From positions 3,218,001 through 3,282,000 of the forward strand of contig NZ_CP072141.1 in assembly GCF_019355555.1 (NCBI RefSeq): a stretch of DNA of 64,000 nucleotides, given 5' to 3'. The translations under genes were made by a program, and so were the position numbers. Within the stretch, counting starts at the first letter, position 1. Each line of letters begins with the position of its first letter. Origin of the DNA: Rhizobium sp. L51/94. GTDB lineage: Bacteria > Pseudomonadota > Alphaproteobacteria > Rhizobiales > Rhizobiaceae. Below, one piece after another: positions 27,573 to 35,930 of the stretch. The notes beneath the pieces were generated by a model, which worked only from the letters and a program-made list of their open reading frames with translations, was not told the origin of the DNA and searched no databases.

Positions 27573-27788
27573 ATGGCCGAGACTGGCATCGTGAAATTTT
27601 TCAACATCGACAAGGGCTTCGGCTTCATCAAGCCTGACAACGGTGGCGCGGATATCTTCGTGCATATCTCTGCCGTACAGGCCTCCGGCCTGGATGGACT
27701 GACTGAAAACCAGAAAGTCAGCTTCGACACGGAGCCGGATCGTCGTGGCAAGGGGCCGAAGGCCGTCAACCTGCATGTTTCCGCGTAA
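27573..27788 (+). CDS. cspA: Cold shock protein, CspA family
   Basis: 71 residues, a single CSD beta-barrel. RNP1 KGFGFIKP and RNP2 DIFVHIS, the RNA/ssDNA-binding motifs, are both intact. Acts as an RNA chaperone in the cytoplasm. Rhizobia carry several paralogues, so the letter in the symbol denotes the family only. Confidence 0.95.
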   Translation: MAETGIVKFFNIDKGFGFIKPDNGGADIFVHISAVQASGLDGLTENQKVSFDTEPDRRGKGPKAVNLHVSA

Positions 27789-27794
27789 ACCGGG

Positions 27795-27825
27795 TCTCTG
27801 CCTTTACACGAAACTCAGGCAGAGA
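27795..27825 (+). terminator. Hairpin after the cold shock gene
   Basis: TCTCTGCCT (27795-27803) and AGGCAGAGA (27817-27825) form a perfect 9-bp stem with a 13-nt loop. There is no T run, so it may act as an RNA-stabilising end or a weak terminator. Confidence 0.5.
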
Positions 27826-27925
27826 GAGCCATCAATATTCAGTCTGGGTTCACCTTGCTGCCGCTAGATTGGCACAATCGAAGCATACGAAACAATTGTT
27901 CAAGTTTCTCTGCAAGGACAGGACC

Positions 27926-28348
27926 ATGAAGACTCTCGGAAAGACCATTATCTTGTCGGCCGCTGCTGTCGCATTGACGGTGGCGTCCTTGACACCGGCT
28001 GCTGCCGACGATCGCTGGCATCATCACGGCAACGGCTGGGGCTTCGGCGCTGCTGGCCTCGCCACCGGCCTGATTGTCGGCTCGGCTATCGCCAGCCAGC
28101 CACGCTATGTCGAACCCGGCTACTACTATGACGACGGCTACGCGCCGCCGCCCCCGCCGCGCTACTATTACCCGCGTCGCGCTTACTACGCACCGCCACC
28201 CCCGCCGCCGGCCTACTACGCTGGCGGCCTGCGTCCGTGGTCGCCTCAGTGGTCGCGGTATTGCTATGACCGGTATGCCACTTTCGACGGCCGGACCGGC
28301 ACCTATGTCGGCTACGACGGCGCACGTCACTTCTGCACCGCCGGCTGA
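27926..28348 (+). CDS. BA14K family exported protein
   Basis: 140 residues from the ATG at 27926 (ACAGGACC just upstream). Signal peptide (MKTLGKTIILSAAAVALTVAS ... AAADD), a Gly-rich hydrophobic stretch with a GxxxG-like pattern, a Pro/Tyr-rich middle (PPPPPRYYYPRRAYY), and the C-terminal BA14K motif YCYDRYATFDGRTGTYVGYDG ending in RHFC. BA14K proteins are immunoreactive surface or periplasmic lectin-like proteins of Rhizobiales, first known from Brucella. The two Cys flanking the motif may form a disulfide. Confidence 0.88.
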   Translation: MKTLGKTIILSAAAVALTVASLTPAAADDRWHHHGNGWGFGAAGLATGLIVGSAIASQPRYVEPGYYYDDGYAPPPPPRYYYPRRAYYAPPPPPPAYYAGGLRPWSPQWSRYCYDRYATFDGRTGTYVGYDGARHFCTAG

Positions 28349-28368
28349 GCGATCATCCGCCATCATAC

Positions 28369-28400
28369 AAAAGCGTCGCCCTCCGGCGGCGCTTTTTTTA
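28369..28400. terminator. Bidirectional terminator between BA14K and MBL genes
   Basis: AAAAGCG-CCGCC type stem: AAGCGTCGCC pairs with GGCGGCGCTT around CTCC, followed by TTTTT on the plus strand and preceded by AAAA, so it can end both convergent genes. Confidence 0.75.
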
Positions 28401-28408
28401 TGCCGAGG

Positions 28409-29053
28409 TCACAGACCTCGCAGGTAGGGATTGCTGCGGCGCTCCTCGCCGATCTGCCCGCCCGGCCCATGGCCGCAGATGAAGCCGACGGCATCGCCAA
28501 GCGGCAGCACCTTGTCGCGAATGGAGTCCAGCAGCTGCTGGTGATTGCCGCCCGGGAGATCCGTACGCCCGATCGAGCCGTGAAACAGCACGTCGCCGAC
28601 ATGGGCGAAATTCTGCACCTTGTTGAAATAGATGACGTGGCCAGGCGAATGGCCGGGCGTGTGGAACACCTGGAACTCGTGCTCGCCGAAGGAGACGATA
28701 TCGCCGTCCTTGAGGAAGCGGTCCGGAATGACGTTCTGGACACCCTCGATGTTGAAGGCCCGACCGCGAGCCTCAATCTGCCCGAGCAATGGCAGATCGT
28801 CCTCGTGGGGTCCGATAATCTCCAGCCCCAGCGCCTCCTTGACCTCCTTGGCACCGCCTGCGTGGTCGATATGGCCGTGGGTCAGCCAGATCTCCTTCAG
28901 CGTGATGCCGTTTTCCTTGACGGTCTGCAGGATCACGTCGACATCGCCGCCGGGATCGACCAGTACCCCCTCCTTGGTGTCGGGATCGAACAGGATGGTG
29001 CAGTTCTGCTGGAAGGGAGTTACCGGAATGATGCCGGCCTGGAGCATGCCCAT
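28409..29053 (-). CDS. MBL-fold metallohydrolase, glyoxalase II-like
   Basis: 214 residues. Metal ligands THGHIDH, HTPGHSPGHV, GDVLFHGSIGR and a late GHGP are in the order expected of the hydroxyacylglutathione hydrolase/YcbL group. NCTILFDPDTKEGVLVDPGGD is the typical N-terminus. Likely hydrolyses a thioester such as an S-acylglutathione in the cytoplasm. It is shorter than classical GloB (about 255 residues) because the C-terminal substrate-binding helical domain is missing, as in YcbL. Confidence 0.9.
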   Translation of the reverse strand: MGMLQAGIIPVTPFQQNCTILFDPDTKEGVLVDPGGDVDVILQTVKENGITLKEIWLTHGHIDHAGGAKEVKEALGLEIIGPHEDDLPLLGQIEARGRAFNIEGVQNVIPDRFLKDGDIVSFGEHEFQVFHTPGHSPGHVIYFNKVQNFAHVGDVLFHGSIGRTDLPGGNHQQLLDSIRDKVLPLGDAVGFICGHGPGGQIGEERRSNPYLRGL

Positions 29054-29206
29054 GGACGCCTCGCGCGTTGAGTGACGATAAGGATCGATATAACGTCAAA
29101 TGCCGGTCGGGGCAGCCCAGAGACGATAGAAAAGAATGCTCTGTCCTATCCTCTCCTCCGCCGACAGGTGAGCAGCCAGGCTAAAACCCTGCAAACACTG
29201 GATGAC

Positions 29207-29221
29207 GTTCATTCCGTGAAC
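29207..29221. promoter_or_regulatory. Inverted repeat upstream of the MarR-type gene
   Basis: GTTCA-TTCCG-TGAAC, perfect 5-nt arms, 60 bp before the GTG start. Candidate operator for the MarR protein; arms are short, so support is limited. Confidence 0.35.
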
Positions 29222-29281
29222 GACACCGCCGCCGCTCTGCGCTAGGTTATCCCTGTCCCAAAAGAGGAAGGATGTGCCAAG

Positions 29282-29776
29282 GTGCCACGCCAGACGAACG
29301 AGAACGAGAAATCGGACCTGCTGTCGACGCCGCTTCAGGATACCGGGGGCATCGATTTCGAGATCATTGAGCTTCTCTTCTTCGCCTATCGCGATTTCGT
29401 CTCGGATCCGGACGCAATTCTGGCCATCGGCGGCTTTGGCCGGGCTCATCACCGCGTGGTGCATTTTGTTAACCGTGAACCGGGCATGACCGTTGCGGAC
29501 CTTCTGGAAACTCTCAAGATCACCAAGCAGAGTCTGGCGCGGGTGCTCAAACAGTTGATTGATTCGGGTTATATTCATCAGGTTGCCGGCGACGAAGACC
29601 GGCGACAGCGCAGGCTCTATCCAACCAGAACAGGGCGCGACCTCGCGCTGGCGCTGGCCGAGCCGCAATCGCGCCGTATTGAAAAGGCATTCGAAGGAAG
29701 TTCGGCTCCGGCGCGAGACAGCGTCAAGGCCTTCCTGCGGGGGATGCAGGATCGACAGAAAAACGAGACGGATTGA
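29282..29776 (+). CDS. petP: MarR family regulator, PetP-like
   Basis: 164 residues from a GTG at 29282, preceded by AGGAAGG. Winged helix centred on TVADLLETLKITKQSLARVL followed by the wing DEDRRQRRLYPT. The stop abuts the response-regulator ATG (TGA-ATG), and a kinase gene follows. A MarR protein paired with an OmpR-type regulator in this order resembles PetP-PetR of Rhodobacter, which governs bc1 complex expression. Here the petABC operon is 25 kb away, so the symbol is by resemblance only. Confidence 0.8.
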   Translation: MPRQTNENEKSDLLSTPLQDTGGIDFEIIELLFFAYRDFVSDPDAILAIGGFGRAHHRVVHFVNREPGMTVADLLETLKITKQSLARVLKQLIDSGYIHQVAGDEDRRQRRLYPTRTGRDLALALAEPQSRRIEKAFEGSSAPARDSVKAFLRGMQDRQKNETD

Positions 29777-30478
29777 ATGACGACAAAAATGCCCATTTCG
29801 GACGATGCCCCGCACCTTCTGGTGGTGGACGACGACACCCGTATCCGGGTCCTTCTCAACCGCTACCTGATGGAGAAAGGCTTTCGCGTGACTGTTGCCG
29901 CCGAAGGCGCAGAGGCCCGGCGCAAGCTCGAAGGTCTGGATTTCGACCTGATCATCATGGACGTCATGATGCCCGGCGAATCCGGCATATCGCTCACCGC
30001 AGCCCTGCGGGAGATCAAGAACATCCCGATCATCATGCTGACGGCTCTCGCCGAATCCGATTCCCGCATTGCCGGCCTGGAGGCAGGAGCCGACGACTAT
30101 CTCTCCAAGCCCTTCGATCCGCGCGAACTGGTGCTTCGCATCACCAACATCTTGAAACGAAACTCGCCGGCCGATGCACCGAAGATCGAACAGGTGATGT
30201 TCGGCCCCTATACCTTCTCGCTGTCGCGCAAGGAATTGAAGCGCGCCTCCGAGGTCATACGGTTAACCGACCGCGAGCAGGACATCATGCTGCTGTTTGC
30301 AAGGAAAGCCGGCGAAACCATTCCGCGCCATGAATTGATCGGCGATGATGCCGATGTCGGCGAGCGCACCATCGACGTCCAGATCAACAGGCTGCGCCGC
30401 AAGATCGAGGACGATCCTGCAAACCCCGTCTGGCTTCAGACGGTGCGCGGTATAGGCTACCGTCTCAGCATCGACTAG
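29777..30478 (+). CDS. petR: OmpR-family response regulator, PetR-like
   Basis: 233 residues. Receiver domain with phospho-acceptor Asp62 (LIIMDVMMPGESG), acidic pocket VVDDD and Lys111 (YLSKPFDP); C-terminal winged helix ending ERTIDVQINRLRRKIEDD and GIGYRL. Starts at the base after the MarR stop. The kinase gene begins 34 nt later, so the three proteins probably form one regulatory unit. Confidence 0.92.
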   Translation: MTTKMPISDDAPHLLVVDDDTRIRVLLNRYLMEKGFRVTVAAEGAEARRKLEGLDFDLIIMDVMMPGESGISLTAALREIKNIPIIMLTALAESDSRIAGLEAGADDYLSKPFDPRELVLRITNILKRNSPADAPKIEQVMFGPYTFSLSRKELKRASEVIRLTDREQDIMLLFARKAGETIPRHELIGDDADVGERTIDVQINRLRRKIEDDPANPVWLQTVRGIGYRLSID

Positions 30479-30512
30479 ACTGAAGCGGACAGAGCCGGCA
30501 GGACCCGTAACG

Positions 30513-31892
30513 ATGGCAGCATTCGACACGATCAGGCGCAACCACGAGCACGTGCCGACGTCGCGCATCAAGTCGGCAAACCGCTGGCTGCGTCGCCGCC
30601 TGCCGACCGGTCTCTATACGCGCTCGCTGCTGATCATCATCATCCCGATGATCCTGCTGCAGGCCGTCGTCGCCGCCGTGTTCATGGAGCGCTACTGGCA
30701 GATGGTGACCCAGCGGTTGTCGATGGCGACGACCCGCGATATCGCCAGCATTATCGACATCATCCAAACCTATCCCCAGGATGCCGACTACACCGAAGTC
30801 ACCCGTATCGCTCGCGACAAACTCGGGCTCAGCATATCGATCGAGGCTAACAGCGAACTGCCGAGGCCGCTTTCCAAACCGTTCTTCTCCATCCTCGACG
30901 ATATCCTCAGCGAGGAAATCCATGAGCAGATCAACCTGCCCTTCTGGATCGATACGGTCGGTGATTCCGGCGTCGTCGAAATCCGCATAAAGCTGAAGGA
31001 CAAGGTCCTGCGGGTCTTTGCCCGCCGCAGCCAGACCTATGCCTCTAACACCCAGATCTTCATTTTCTGGATGGTCGGCACCTCGTTGGTGCTCATCATT
31101 ATCGCGGTTCTGTTCCTGCGCGGCCAGATCAGGCCGATCGAAGCGCTGGCCAGGGCCGCCGAGAGCTTCGGCAAGGGCCAGAAGATGGAAACCTTCCTGC
31201 CACGCGGCGCCGACGAAGTCCGCCGCGCCGGCCTCGCCTTCATCCTCATGCGCGAGCGCATCGAGCGCCAGATCGAGCAGCGCACGGCGATGCTGAGCGG
31301 CGTCAGCCATGACCTGCGCACTGTCCTCACGCGGTTCAAGCTGCAACTGGCGCTGGCCGGCGACAATCCTGACCTCGCGGGCCTCAACGAGGACGTCGAG
31401 GACATGCAGAGCATGCTTGAGGGCTACATGGCCTTTGCTCGTGGCGAAGCGGAGGAGGACGTCGGAAGCCTGAAGCTGACCGATCTTTTCGACAGGCTGG
31501 AGGTCGATTTCAGCCTGCATGGCAAGTCGTTCGCCTATGAACTCGAAGGCGACAACGTCGTCTCCGTCCGCCCCAACGCCTTCAACCGGCTGGTCACCAA
31601 CCTTGCCTCGAATGCACGGCGCTACGCCAATACCCTGCGTATCGAGGCCAAGCACAGCGCCCGCTGGCTGACGGTCGTTTTCGATGACGACGGCCCCGGC
31701 ATTCCGGCCGCCAACCGCGAGGACGTCTTCAAGCCGTTCTTCAGGCTCGACGCCGCACGCAATCTGGACAATTCCGGCACGGGCCTCGGTCTGTCGATCG
31801 CACTCGACATCGCCCGCAGCCATGGTGGCAACATCACGCTCGGTGACAGTCCTCTTGGTGGCCTGAGAGCCACCGTCCGTATTCCTGCCTGA
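30513..31892 (+). CDS. EnvZ-like sensor histidine kinase
   Basis: 459 residues. Two membrane helices (about 39-58 and 180-202) frame a periplasmic domain of about 120 residues; HAMP follows (IRPIEALARAAESFGKG). The H-box His266 is in SGVSHDLRTVLTRFKLQL, N-box around NRLVTNLASNARRYAN, and G-boxes DDDGPGIP and NSGTGLGLS. The cognate regulator is the gene just upstream. The stimulus is unknown. Confidence 0.93.
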   Translation: MAAFDTIRRNHEHVPTSRIKSANRWLRRRLPTGLYTRSLLIIIIPMILLQAVVAAVFMERYWQMVTQRLSMATTRDIASIIDIIQTYPQDADYTEVTRIARDKLGLSISIEANSELPRPLSKPFFSILDDILSEEIHEQINLPFWIDTVGDSGVVEIRIKLKDKVLRVFARRSQTYASNTQIFIFWMVGTSLVLIIIAVLFLRGQIRPIEALARAAESFGKGQKMETFLPRGADEVRRAGLAFILMRERIERQIEQRTAMLSGVSHDLRTVLTRFKLQLALAGDNPDLAGLNEDVEDMQSMLEGYMAFARGEAEEDVGSLKLTDLFDRLEVDFSLHGKSFAYELEGDNVVSVRPNAFNRLVTNLASNARRYANTLRIEAKHSARWLTVVFDDDGPGIPAANREDVFKPFFRLDAARNLDNSGTGLGLSIALDIARSHGGNITLGDSPLGGLRATVRIPA

Positions 31893-31901
31893 GGAGGCCC
31901 T

Positions 31902-32483
31902 ATGACGTTCGATCTTTCGGCAATGACCTGGCTGAATGAACCGCCTTTATCGGAGTTGCGCGACGGACGACTGTTCGTCCGGTCCGGCGAAAAAACCGAC
32001 TTCTGGCAGGGTACCTATTACGGCTTCCACCGGGACGACGGCCACTTCCTGCACCAGCCACGCCACGGCGATTTCACGGCCAGCGTCAGCTTTTCGGGCC
32101 ATTACGAACATCTCTATGACCAGGCGGGCCTGATGATCCGCCACGACGCGACGCACTGGGTCAAATGCGGCATCGAATTTACAGATGGCGCCAAGCATTT
32201 CAGCGTCGTCGTCACCAACGGGCATTCCGACTGGTCGGCCTTCAGGCTCGATCACGACTTCGATGCCTTGTCGGTGCGTGTGACCCGCAACGGCGACGCG
32301 CTGTTCATCCAGTACCGCACGGACGCAATGACCGACTGGCGCATGGCAAGGCTCGCCTATTTCAACCCGGCGATCACGGAGTTGATGGTCGGCCCGGCCT
32401 TCTGCTCACCGCAGCGCGCCGGCTTCGAAGCGGAGTTTTTCGATTTCAGCGTTACCGACCCAGTGTCGCGGGATATCCACTGA
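31902..32483 (+). CDS. DUF1349 domain protein (concanavalin-like fold)
   Basis: 193 residues starting 9 nt after the kinase stop, with GAGGAGGCCC before the ATG, so it is probably the last gene of the regulatory transcript. The pattern DFWQGTYYGFHRDDGHFL ... YDQAGLMIRHDATHWVKCGIEF is the DUF1349 beta-sandwich, related to carbohydrate-binding LamG/concanavalin folds. No signal peptide. Function unknown. Confidence 0.88.
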   Translation: MTFDLSAMTWLNEPPLSELRDGRLFVRSGEKTDFWQGTYYGFHRDDGHFLHQPRHGDFTASVSFSGHYEHLYDQAGLMIRHDATHWVKCGIEFTDGAKHFSVVVTNGHSDWSAFRLDHDFDALSVRVTRNGDALFIQYRTDAMTDWRMARLAYFNPAITELMVGPAFCSPQRAGFEAEFFDFSVTDPVSRDIH

Positions 32484-32496
32484 GCGGCAATGCCGT

Positions 32497-32838
32497 TCAC
32501 ATCATCCGGCGCCCGTTCGGCGCGCCACGCTCGACAGCGGCAAGCACGATGGCGCCTGCCTCGTCCTCGAAACCGAGGGTGAGCACTTCCGAGCGGAACG
32601 GCCCGATCTGGCGTGGCGGGAAATTGACGACGCCGAGCACTTGGCGACCGATCAACGTTTCAATTGTGTAGTGGACGGTGATCTGTGCCGAGGATTTCTT
32701 GATGCCGATCTCCGGGCCGAAATCGATTTTCAGCTTGAAGGCCGGCTTGCGTGCCTGCGGAAAATCCTCCGCCTCGACGATCGTGCCGACGCGGATGTCT
32801 ACCTTCTCGAAATCGCCATAGGTGATCTCTTCGGTCAT
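32497..32838 (-). CDS. csaA: tRNA-binding/chaperone protein CsaA
   Basis: 113 residues from the ATG at 32838. An OB-fold with the pattern [32 protein letters not shown] and [18 protein letters not shown] is the CsaA dimer family, related to the C-terminal domain of methionyl-tRNA synthetase. Proposed roles are tRNA binding or a secretion-related chaperone. It lies 16 nt downstream of proC on the same strand. Confidence 0.92.
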   Translation of the reverse strand: MTEEITYGDFEKVDIRVGTIVEAEDFPQARKPAFKLKIDFGPEIGIKKSSAQITVHYTIETLIGRQVLGVVNFPPRQIGPFRSEVLTLGFEDEAGAIVLAAVERGAPNGRRMM

Positions 32839-32854
32839 GGGGAGCTCCGTTGTG

Positions 32855-33688
32855 TCAGCCAGCCAGTTCCTGCGCACGCAGACGGGCAGCAGCGATCGCC
32901 TCGTCGAACAACGGCTGCATGCCGTCCTCTGCCATCAGCACGGCGAGAGCCGCTGCGGTGGTGCCGCCCGGCGAAGTGACGTTCTGGCGCAGCCTCGACG
33001 CATCGTCGGGGAGCTGGTGAAGAAGTTCGCCAGCTCCCGCGACGGTTTCCCGTGCAAGACGCATGGCGAGGTCCGCCTGCAGGCCAAGCTTGCGACCTGC
33101 CTCCGCCATGCATTCCACGAGATAGAAGACATAGGCCGGTCCGCTTCCGGAAACAGCCGTGACGGCATCGATATCTGCTTCCTCGGGCACCCATTCGACG
33201 GGGCCGGAAACTTTCAGGAGATTCTGGACGATCTGGCGACGGCGCTCGTCTGTCGCCTCGTTGGCATAGGCGCCGGTGACGCCACGACCGACCATGGCCG
33301 GCGTGTTCGGCATGGCGCGGACCATGGCTGCCTTGCCGAGATGGGTCTCGAGGAAAGCCAGCGTCTTGCCGGCCGCAACGGATACGATGACTGTCTCAGT
33401 GCCCACGGCATGGCGCAGCGACGGCAGCACCGCTTCCATCACCTGCGGCTTCAGCGCCAGAAAAAGAACGCCGGCCTCTATACCCTCGGGCAAACTGGTG
33501 ACATGACGGGCGCCGGCTTCCGCAATCATCGTCAGCATCGGGGCTGCCGGACCCGGATCGACGACGATCACCGAAGAACCGGCAACACCGCTCTTCAGCC
33601 AGCCAGTCAGCAGCGCGCCGCCCATATTACCAGCACCGACCAGAACGATCGGCCCCGAAGAAGGGACGGAAGCGGCGGCAGGCGTCAT
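32855..33688 (-). CDS. proC: Pyrroline-5-carboxylate reductase
   Basis: 277 residues from the ATG at 33688, one base after the upstream stop (TGA-T-ATG); a GTG at 33700 would overlap it. NADPH-binding [17 protein letters not shown] at the N-terminus and the C-terminal signature [30 protein letters not shown] region (key residues [10 protein letters not shown]) are intact. Catalyses the last step of proline synthesis. Slightly longer than E. coli ProC because of an Ala/Ser-rich N-terminus. Confidence 0.95.
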   Translation of the reverse strand: MTPAAASVPSSGPIVLVGAGNMGGALLTGWLKSGVAGSSVIVVDPGPAAPMLTMIAEAGARHVTSLPEGIEAGVLFLALKPQVMEAVLPSLRHAVGTETVIVSVAAGKTLAFLETHLGKAAMVRAMPNTPAMVGRGVTGAYANEATDERRRQIVQNLLKVSGPVEWVPEEADIDAVTAVSGSGPAYVFYLVECMAEAGRKLGLQADLAMRLARETVAGAGELLHQLPDDASRLRQNVTSPGGTTAAALAVLMAEDGMQPLFDEAIAAARLRAQELAG

Positions 33689-33689
33689 A

Positions 33690-34190
33690 TCAGCACTCAC
33701 CAACGGTTTCGAACAGGACAGCTTCCATCGCGCTCTTGGCCTCCATGCCGGACCAGACGACAAACTGGAAGGCCTGATAATACGCTTCGCAGGTTTCAAG
33801 ACCGTTGGAAAGCAGCACTTCAACCTGACGGTTGGTCGGCTCGGCGCCACCGGCGAGCAGCAGCGACTGGCGGAAAATCACCACGTCTTCCTGGCGCCAC
33901 AGGTCGAAATGACCCATCATCACCTGGCCGTTGATGCAGGAGAGCAGACGGATGACTTCGTTGACGCGGGTTTCTGCGACCTTGATGTCGAACGCGCAGG
34001 CAATGTGCAGGGCCTCGCACTCTTCCATCCATGAAAACGACACGTGATAATCGGCCCAGTGGCCGGCTACGGTCATGGCGATCTCGTCTTCGCCCGACCT
34101 CTCGAAGGACCAGTCGTTATTGGCAGCGACGAACTCGATCATATCGACCGGGTTGGACTGGCGCTCAAGTTCAATTTCCATCAGGCTCAT
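33690..34190 (-). CDS. YbjN domain protein
   Basis: 166 residues from the ATG at 34190, preceded by AAAAGGTGCTGT. The YbjN fold, built like a type III secretion chaperone, is visible in MTVAGHWADYHVSFSWMEECEALHIACAFD and VNEVIRLLSCINGQVMMGHFDLWRQE (each in parts). Acts in the cytoplasm as an unidentified chaperone-like or signalling protein; E. coli YbjN affects motility and stress. Directly coupled to proC. Confidence 0.85.
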   Translation of the reverse strand: MSLMEIELERQSNPVDMIEFVAANNDWSFERSGEDEIAMTVAGHWADYHVSFSWMEECEALHIACAFDIKVAETRVNEVIRLLSCINGQVMMGHFDLWRQEDVVIFRQSLLLAGGAEPTNRQVEVLLSNGLETCEAYYQAFQFVVWSGMEAKSAMEAVLFETVGEC

Positions 34191-34525
34191 ACAGCACCTT
34201 TTCAACCGGAGTGAATGCAGCTGCTTGTGCTTCAACACACTACCCTGCAGACAGTAACTCCGGCACAACCACTGGGATGATGTTGAACGGGGCCAGTATA
34301 TCGTGACCACCATGCCCGGAGCTTACCAAGGCCGTTCCGAATCATCATTTAAAATCAGTGTATAGGCGCTGTAGGCCGGCGCCATCCCCTCAAATTACAA
34401 ATCCCCGATCCGCCTGTGGAAAGGTGTTGCGAGATCGATTCAGAAGCGAGTCATAAATGACTCTGGCGATTGAGTTTTTTGTACATGTCCACAGGTCTTA
34501 AAAAATTCGTTCAAATGATAACAAA
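34191..34525. other. Intergenic region upstream of the YbjN gene
   Basis: About 335 bp without a gene. It must hold the promoter of the ybjN-proC-csaA unit. The palindrome at 34448-34463 is the only structured feature I see. Confidence 0.55.
34448..34463. promoter_or_regulatory. Perfect palindrome GAGTCAT-AA-ATGACTC
   Basis: 7-nt arms with a 2-nt centre, in AT-rich sequence 257 bp upstream of the YbjN start and 116 bp beyond the ubiK stop. Length and symmetry suit a dimeric regulator site. Which protein binds is unknown. Confidence 0.4.
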
Positions 34526-34555
34526 ACGGGCATGGTGGAGATCCACCATGCCCGT
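34526..34555 (-). terminator. Strong hairpin downstream of ubiK
   Basis: ACGGGCATGGTGGA and TCCACCATGCCCGT are perfect 14-nt arms around GA; in RNA about four bases form the loop. On the minus strand it is followed by TTTGTTAT, so it ends the ubiK transcript. Confidence 0.75.
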
Positions 34556-34578
34556 CGGACCAGCCTTGGGGGCTGAAA

Positions 34579-34839
34579 TCACTTTGCCTTGGCGGAAAGC
34601 TTCGCCTCGAGCGCTTCGATACGGGCCTTGAGCGCATCGTTTTCGTCACGCGCCTTGACCGCCATTTCGCGCACGGCTTCGAACTCCTCGCGCTTGACGA
34701 TGTCCATGCTGTTAAGCCAGCGTTCGGCCTGGGCATTGAAGGCGGTTTCGATTTCGCGGCGGACGCCCTGCGCGGCGCCAGCGGCATCGGTCATCAGCTT
34801 GGCGAATTCATCCATGATGCGGTTCGGTCCTGTGGTCAT
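34579..34839 (-). CDS. ubiK: Ubiquinone biosynthesis accessory factor UbiK (BMFP/YqiC family)
   Basis: 86 residues from the ATG at 34839, with AAAGGAGAGC upstream. A short amphipathic N-terminal helix (IMDEFAKLMTDAAGAAQGV) followed by a C-terminal coiled coil (DENDALKARIEALEAKL) is the BMFP fold, which trimerises and binds membranes. UbiK assists the Ubi complex in ubiquinone synthesis. Monocistronic with its own terminator. Confidence 0.88.
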   Translation of the reverse strand: MTTGPNRIMDEFAKLMTDAAGAAQGVRREIETAFNAQAERWLNSMDIVKREEFEAVREMAVKARDENDALKARIEALEAKLSAKAK

Positions 34840-35044
34840 GCTGCTCTCCTTTGCGGCCAACGGCCCGGTGAAGGGTTTTCACCTCCAAGATAGTGTTGAG
34901 TTAGGATTTCGGAAGTCCCGTTGCAAGCGGTTTAAGCCGTGGGCAACTCAGCACAGCGCTTGCAATTGTCATGGTTCGGTTTAATCGACATCATCATGCC
35001 TCGTTTCGGCAGCATGTTCAGCGCGCATTATTGGATCGATCACC

Positions 35045-35911
35045 TTGCAGACACCCGCCCTTCTTATGGCAATGATTCCCTTCCCGGATATCGATCCGGT
35101 GGCCTTCTCCATAGGTCCGCTGGCGATACACTGGTACGGACTTGCCTATGTCATCGGCATCCTGCTCGGCTGGGGCTATGCGAGGCGTCTGGTCACCAAC
35201 GAACGACTGTGGCGTGATGGCAAGGCGCCGATGACCATTGCCCATCTCGATGACTTCGTTGTCTGGATTGCACTCGGCATCGTGCTTGGCGGTCGCATTG
35301 GCTACGTGTTGTTCTACGACATGCAAGCCGTCAGCGAAAATCCGCTGCGCGCATTCGAAATCTGGAACGGAGGAATGTCGTTCCATGGTGGCCTTATAGG
35401 CTCGACCGTCGCGATGATCCTGTTCTCCCGCCGCAATGGCATTCCGATGTGGAGCCTGTTCGACGTCATCGCCACCGTCGTGCCGATCGGACTGTTCTGC
35501 GGACGCATCGCCAATTTCGTCAACGGCGAACTCTGGGGTCGCGTCTCGACGGTGCCGTGGGCTATCGTCTTTCCGACAGGCGGGCCGCTCAGCCGTCATC
35601 CGAGCCAGCTCTACGAGGCAGGCCTCGAGGGCATCGTGCTGTTCCTGGTGCTGTTTGTCATCACCCATTGGCTGCTGACCCTGAAGCGACCGGGCCTCAC
35701 CAGCGGCGTTTTCGTCACCGGCTATGCGCTGTCGCGCATCTTCGTCGAGTTCTTTCGCGAACCGGATGCGCAGCTCGGCTATCTCCTCGGTACCGACTGG
35801 CTGACCATGGGTATGGTGCTGTCGCTGCCGATGATCCTGCTCGGTCTCTGGGCTGCCATACGCGCTGTTCGGGCTGTCCGGGCCGATACCATCCAGCGAC
35901 ATCCAGTCTGA
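35045..35911 (+). CDS. lgt: Prolipoprotein diacylglyceryl transferase
   Basis: 288 residues from the TTG at 35045; in-frame ATGs at 35066 and 35072 give 281 or 279 residues and are equally plausible since none has a clear ribosome binding site. Inner-membrane enzyme that transfers diacylglycerol from phosphatidylglycerol to the lipobox Cys. The family signature [14 protein letters not shown] and the N-terminal [16 protein letters not shown] are intact, as is the essential His in [11 protein letters not shown]. It opens a plus-strand run through prs. Confidence 0.95.
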   Translation: MQTPALLMAMIPFPDIDPVAFSIGPLAIHWYGLAYVIGILLGWGYARRLVTNERLWRDGKAPMTIAHLDDFVVWIALGIVLGGRIGYVLFYDMQAVSENPLRAFEIWNGGMSFHGGLIGSTVAMILFSRRNGIPMWSLFDVIATVVPIGLFCGRIANFVNGELWGRVSTVPWAIVFPTGGPLSRHPSQLYEAGLEGIVLFLVLFVITHWLLTLKRPGLTSGVFVTGYALSRIFVEFFREPDAQLGYLLGTDWLTMGMVLSLPMILLGLWAAIRAVRAVRADTIQRHPV

Positions 35912-35930
35912 GCGTTTCGGGGGAGATGCG

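Noticed and set aside
29096..29815. Minus-strand 239-residue frame covering the MarR gene
   Set aside because: The plus-strand MarR has HTH, wing, a ribosome binding site and TGA-ATG coupling to the response regulator.
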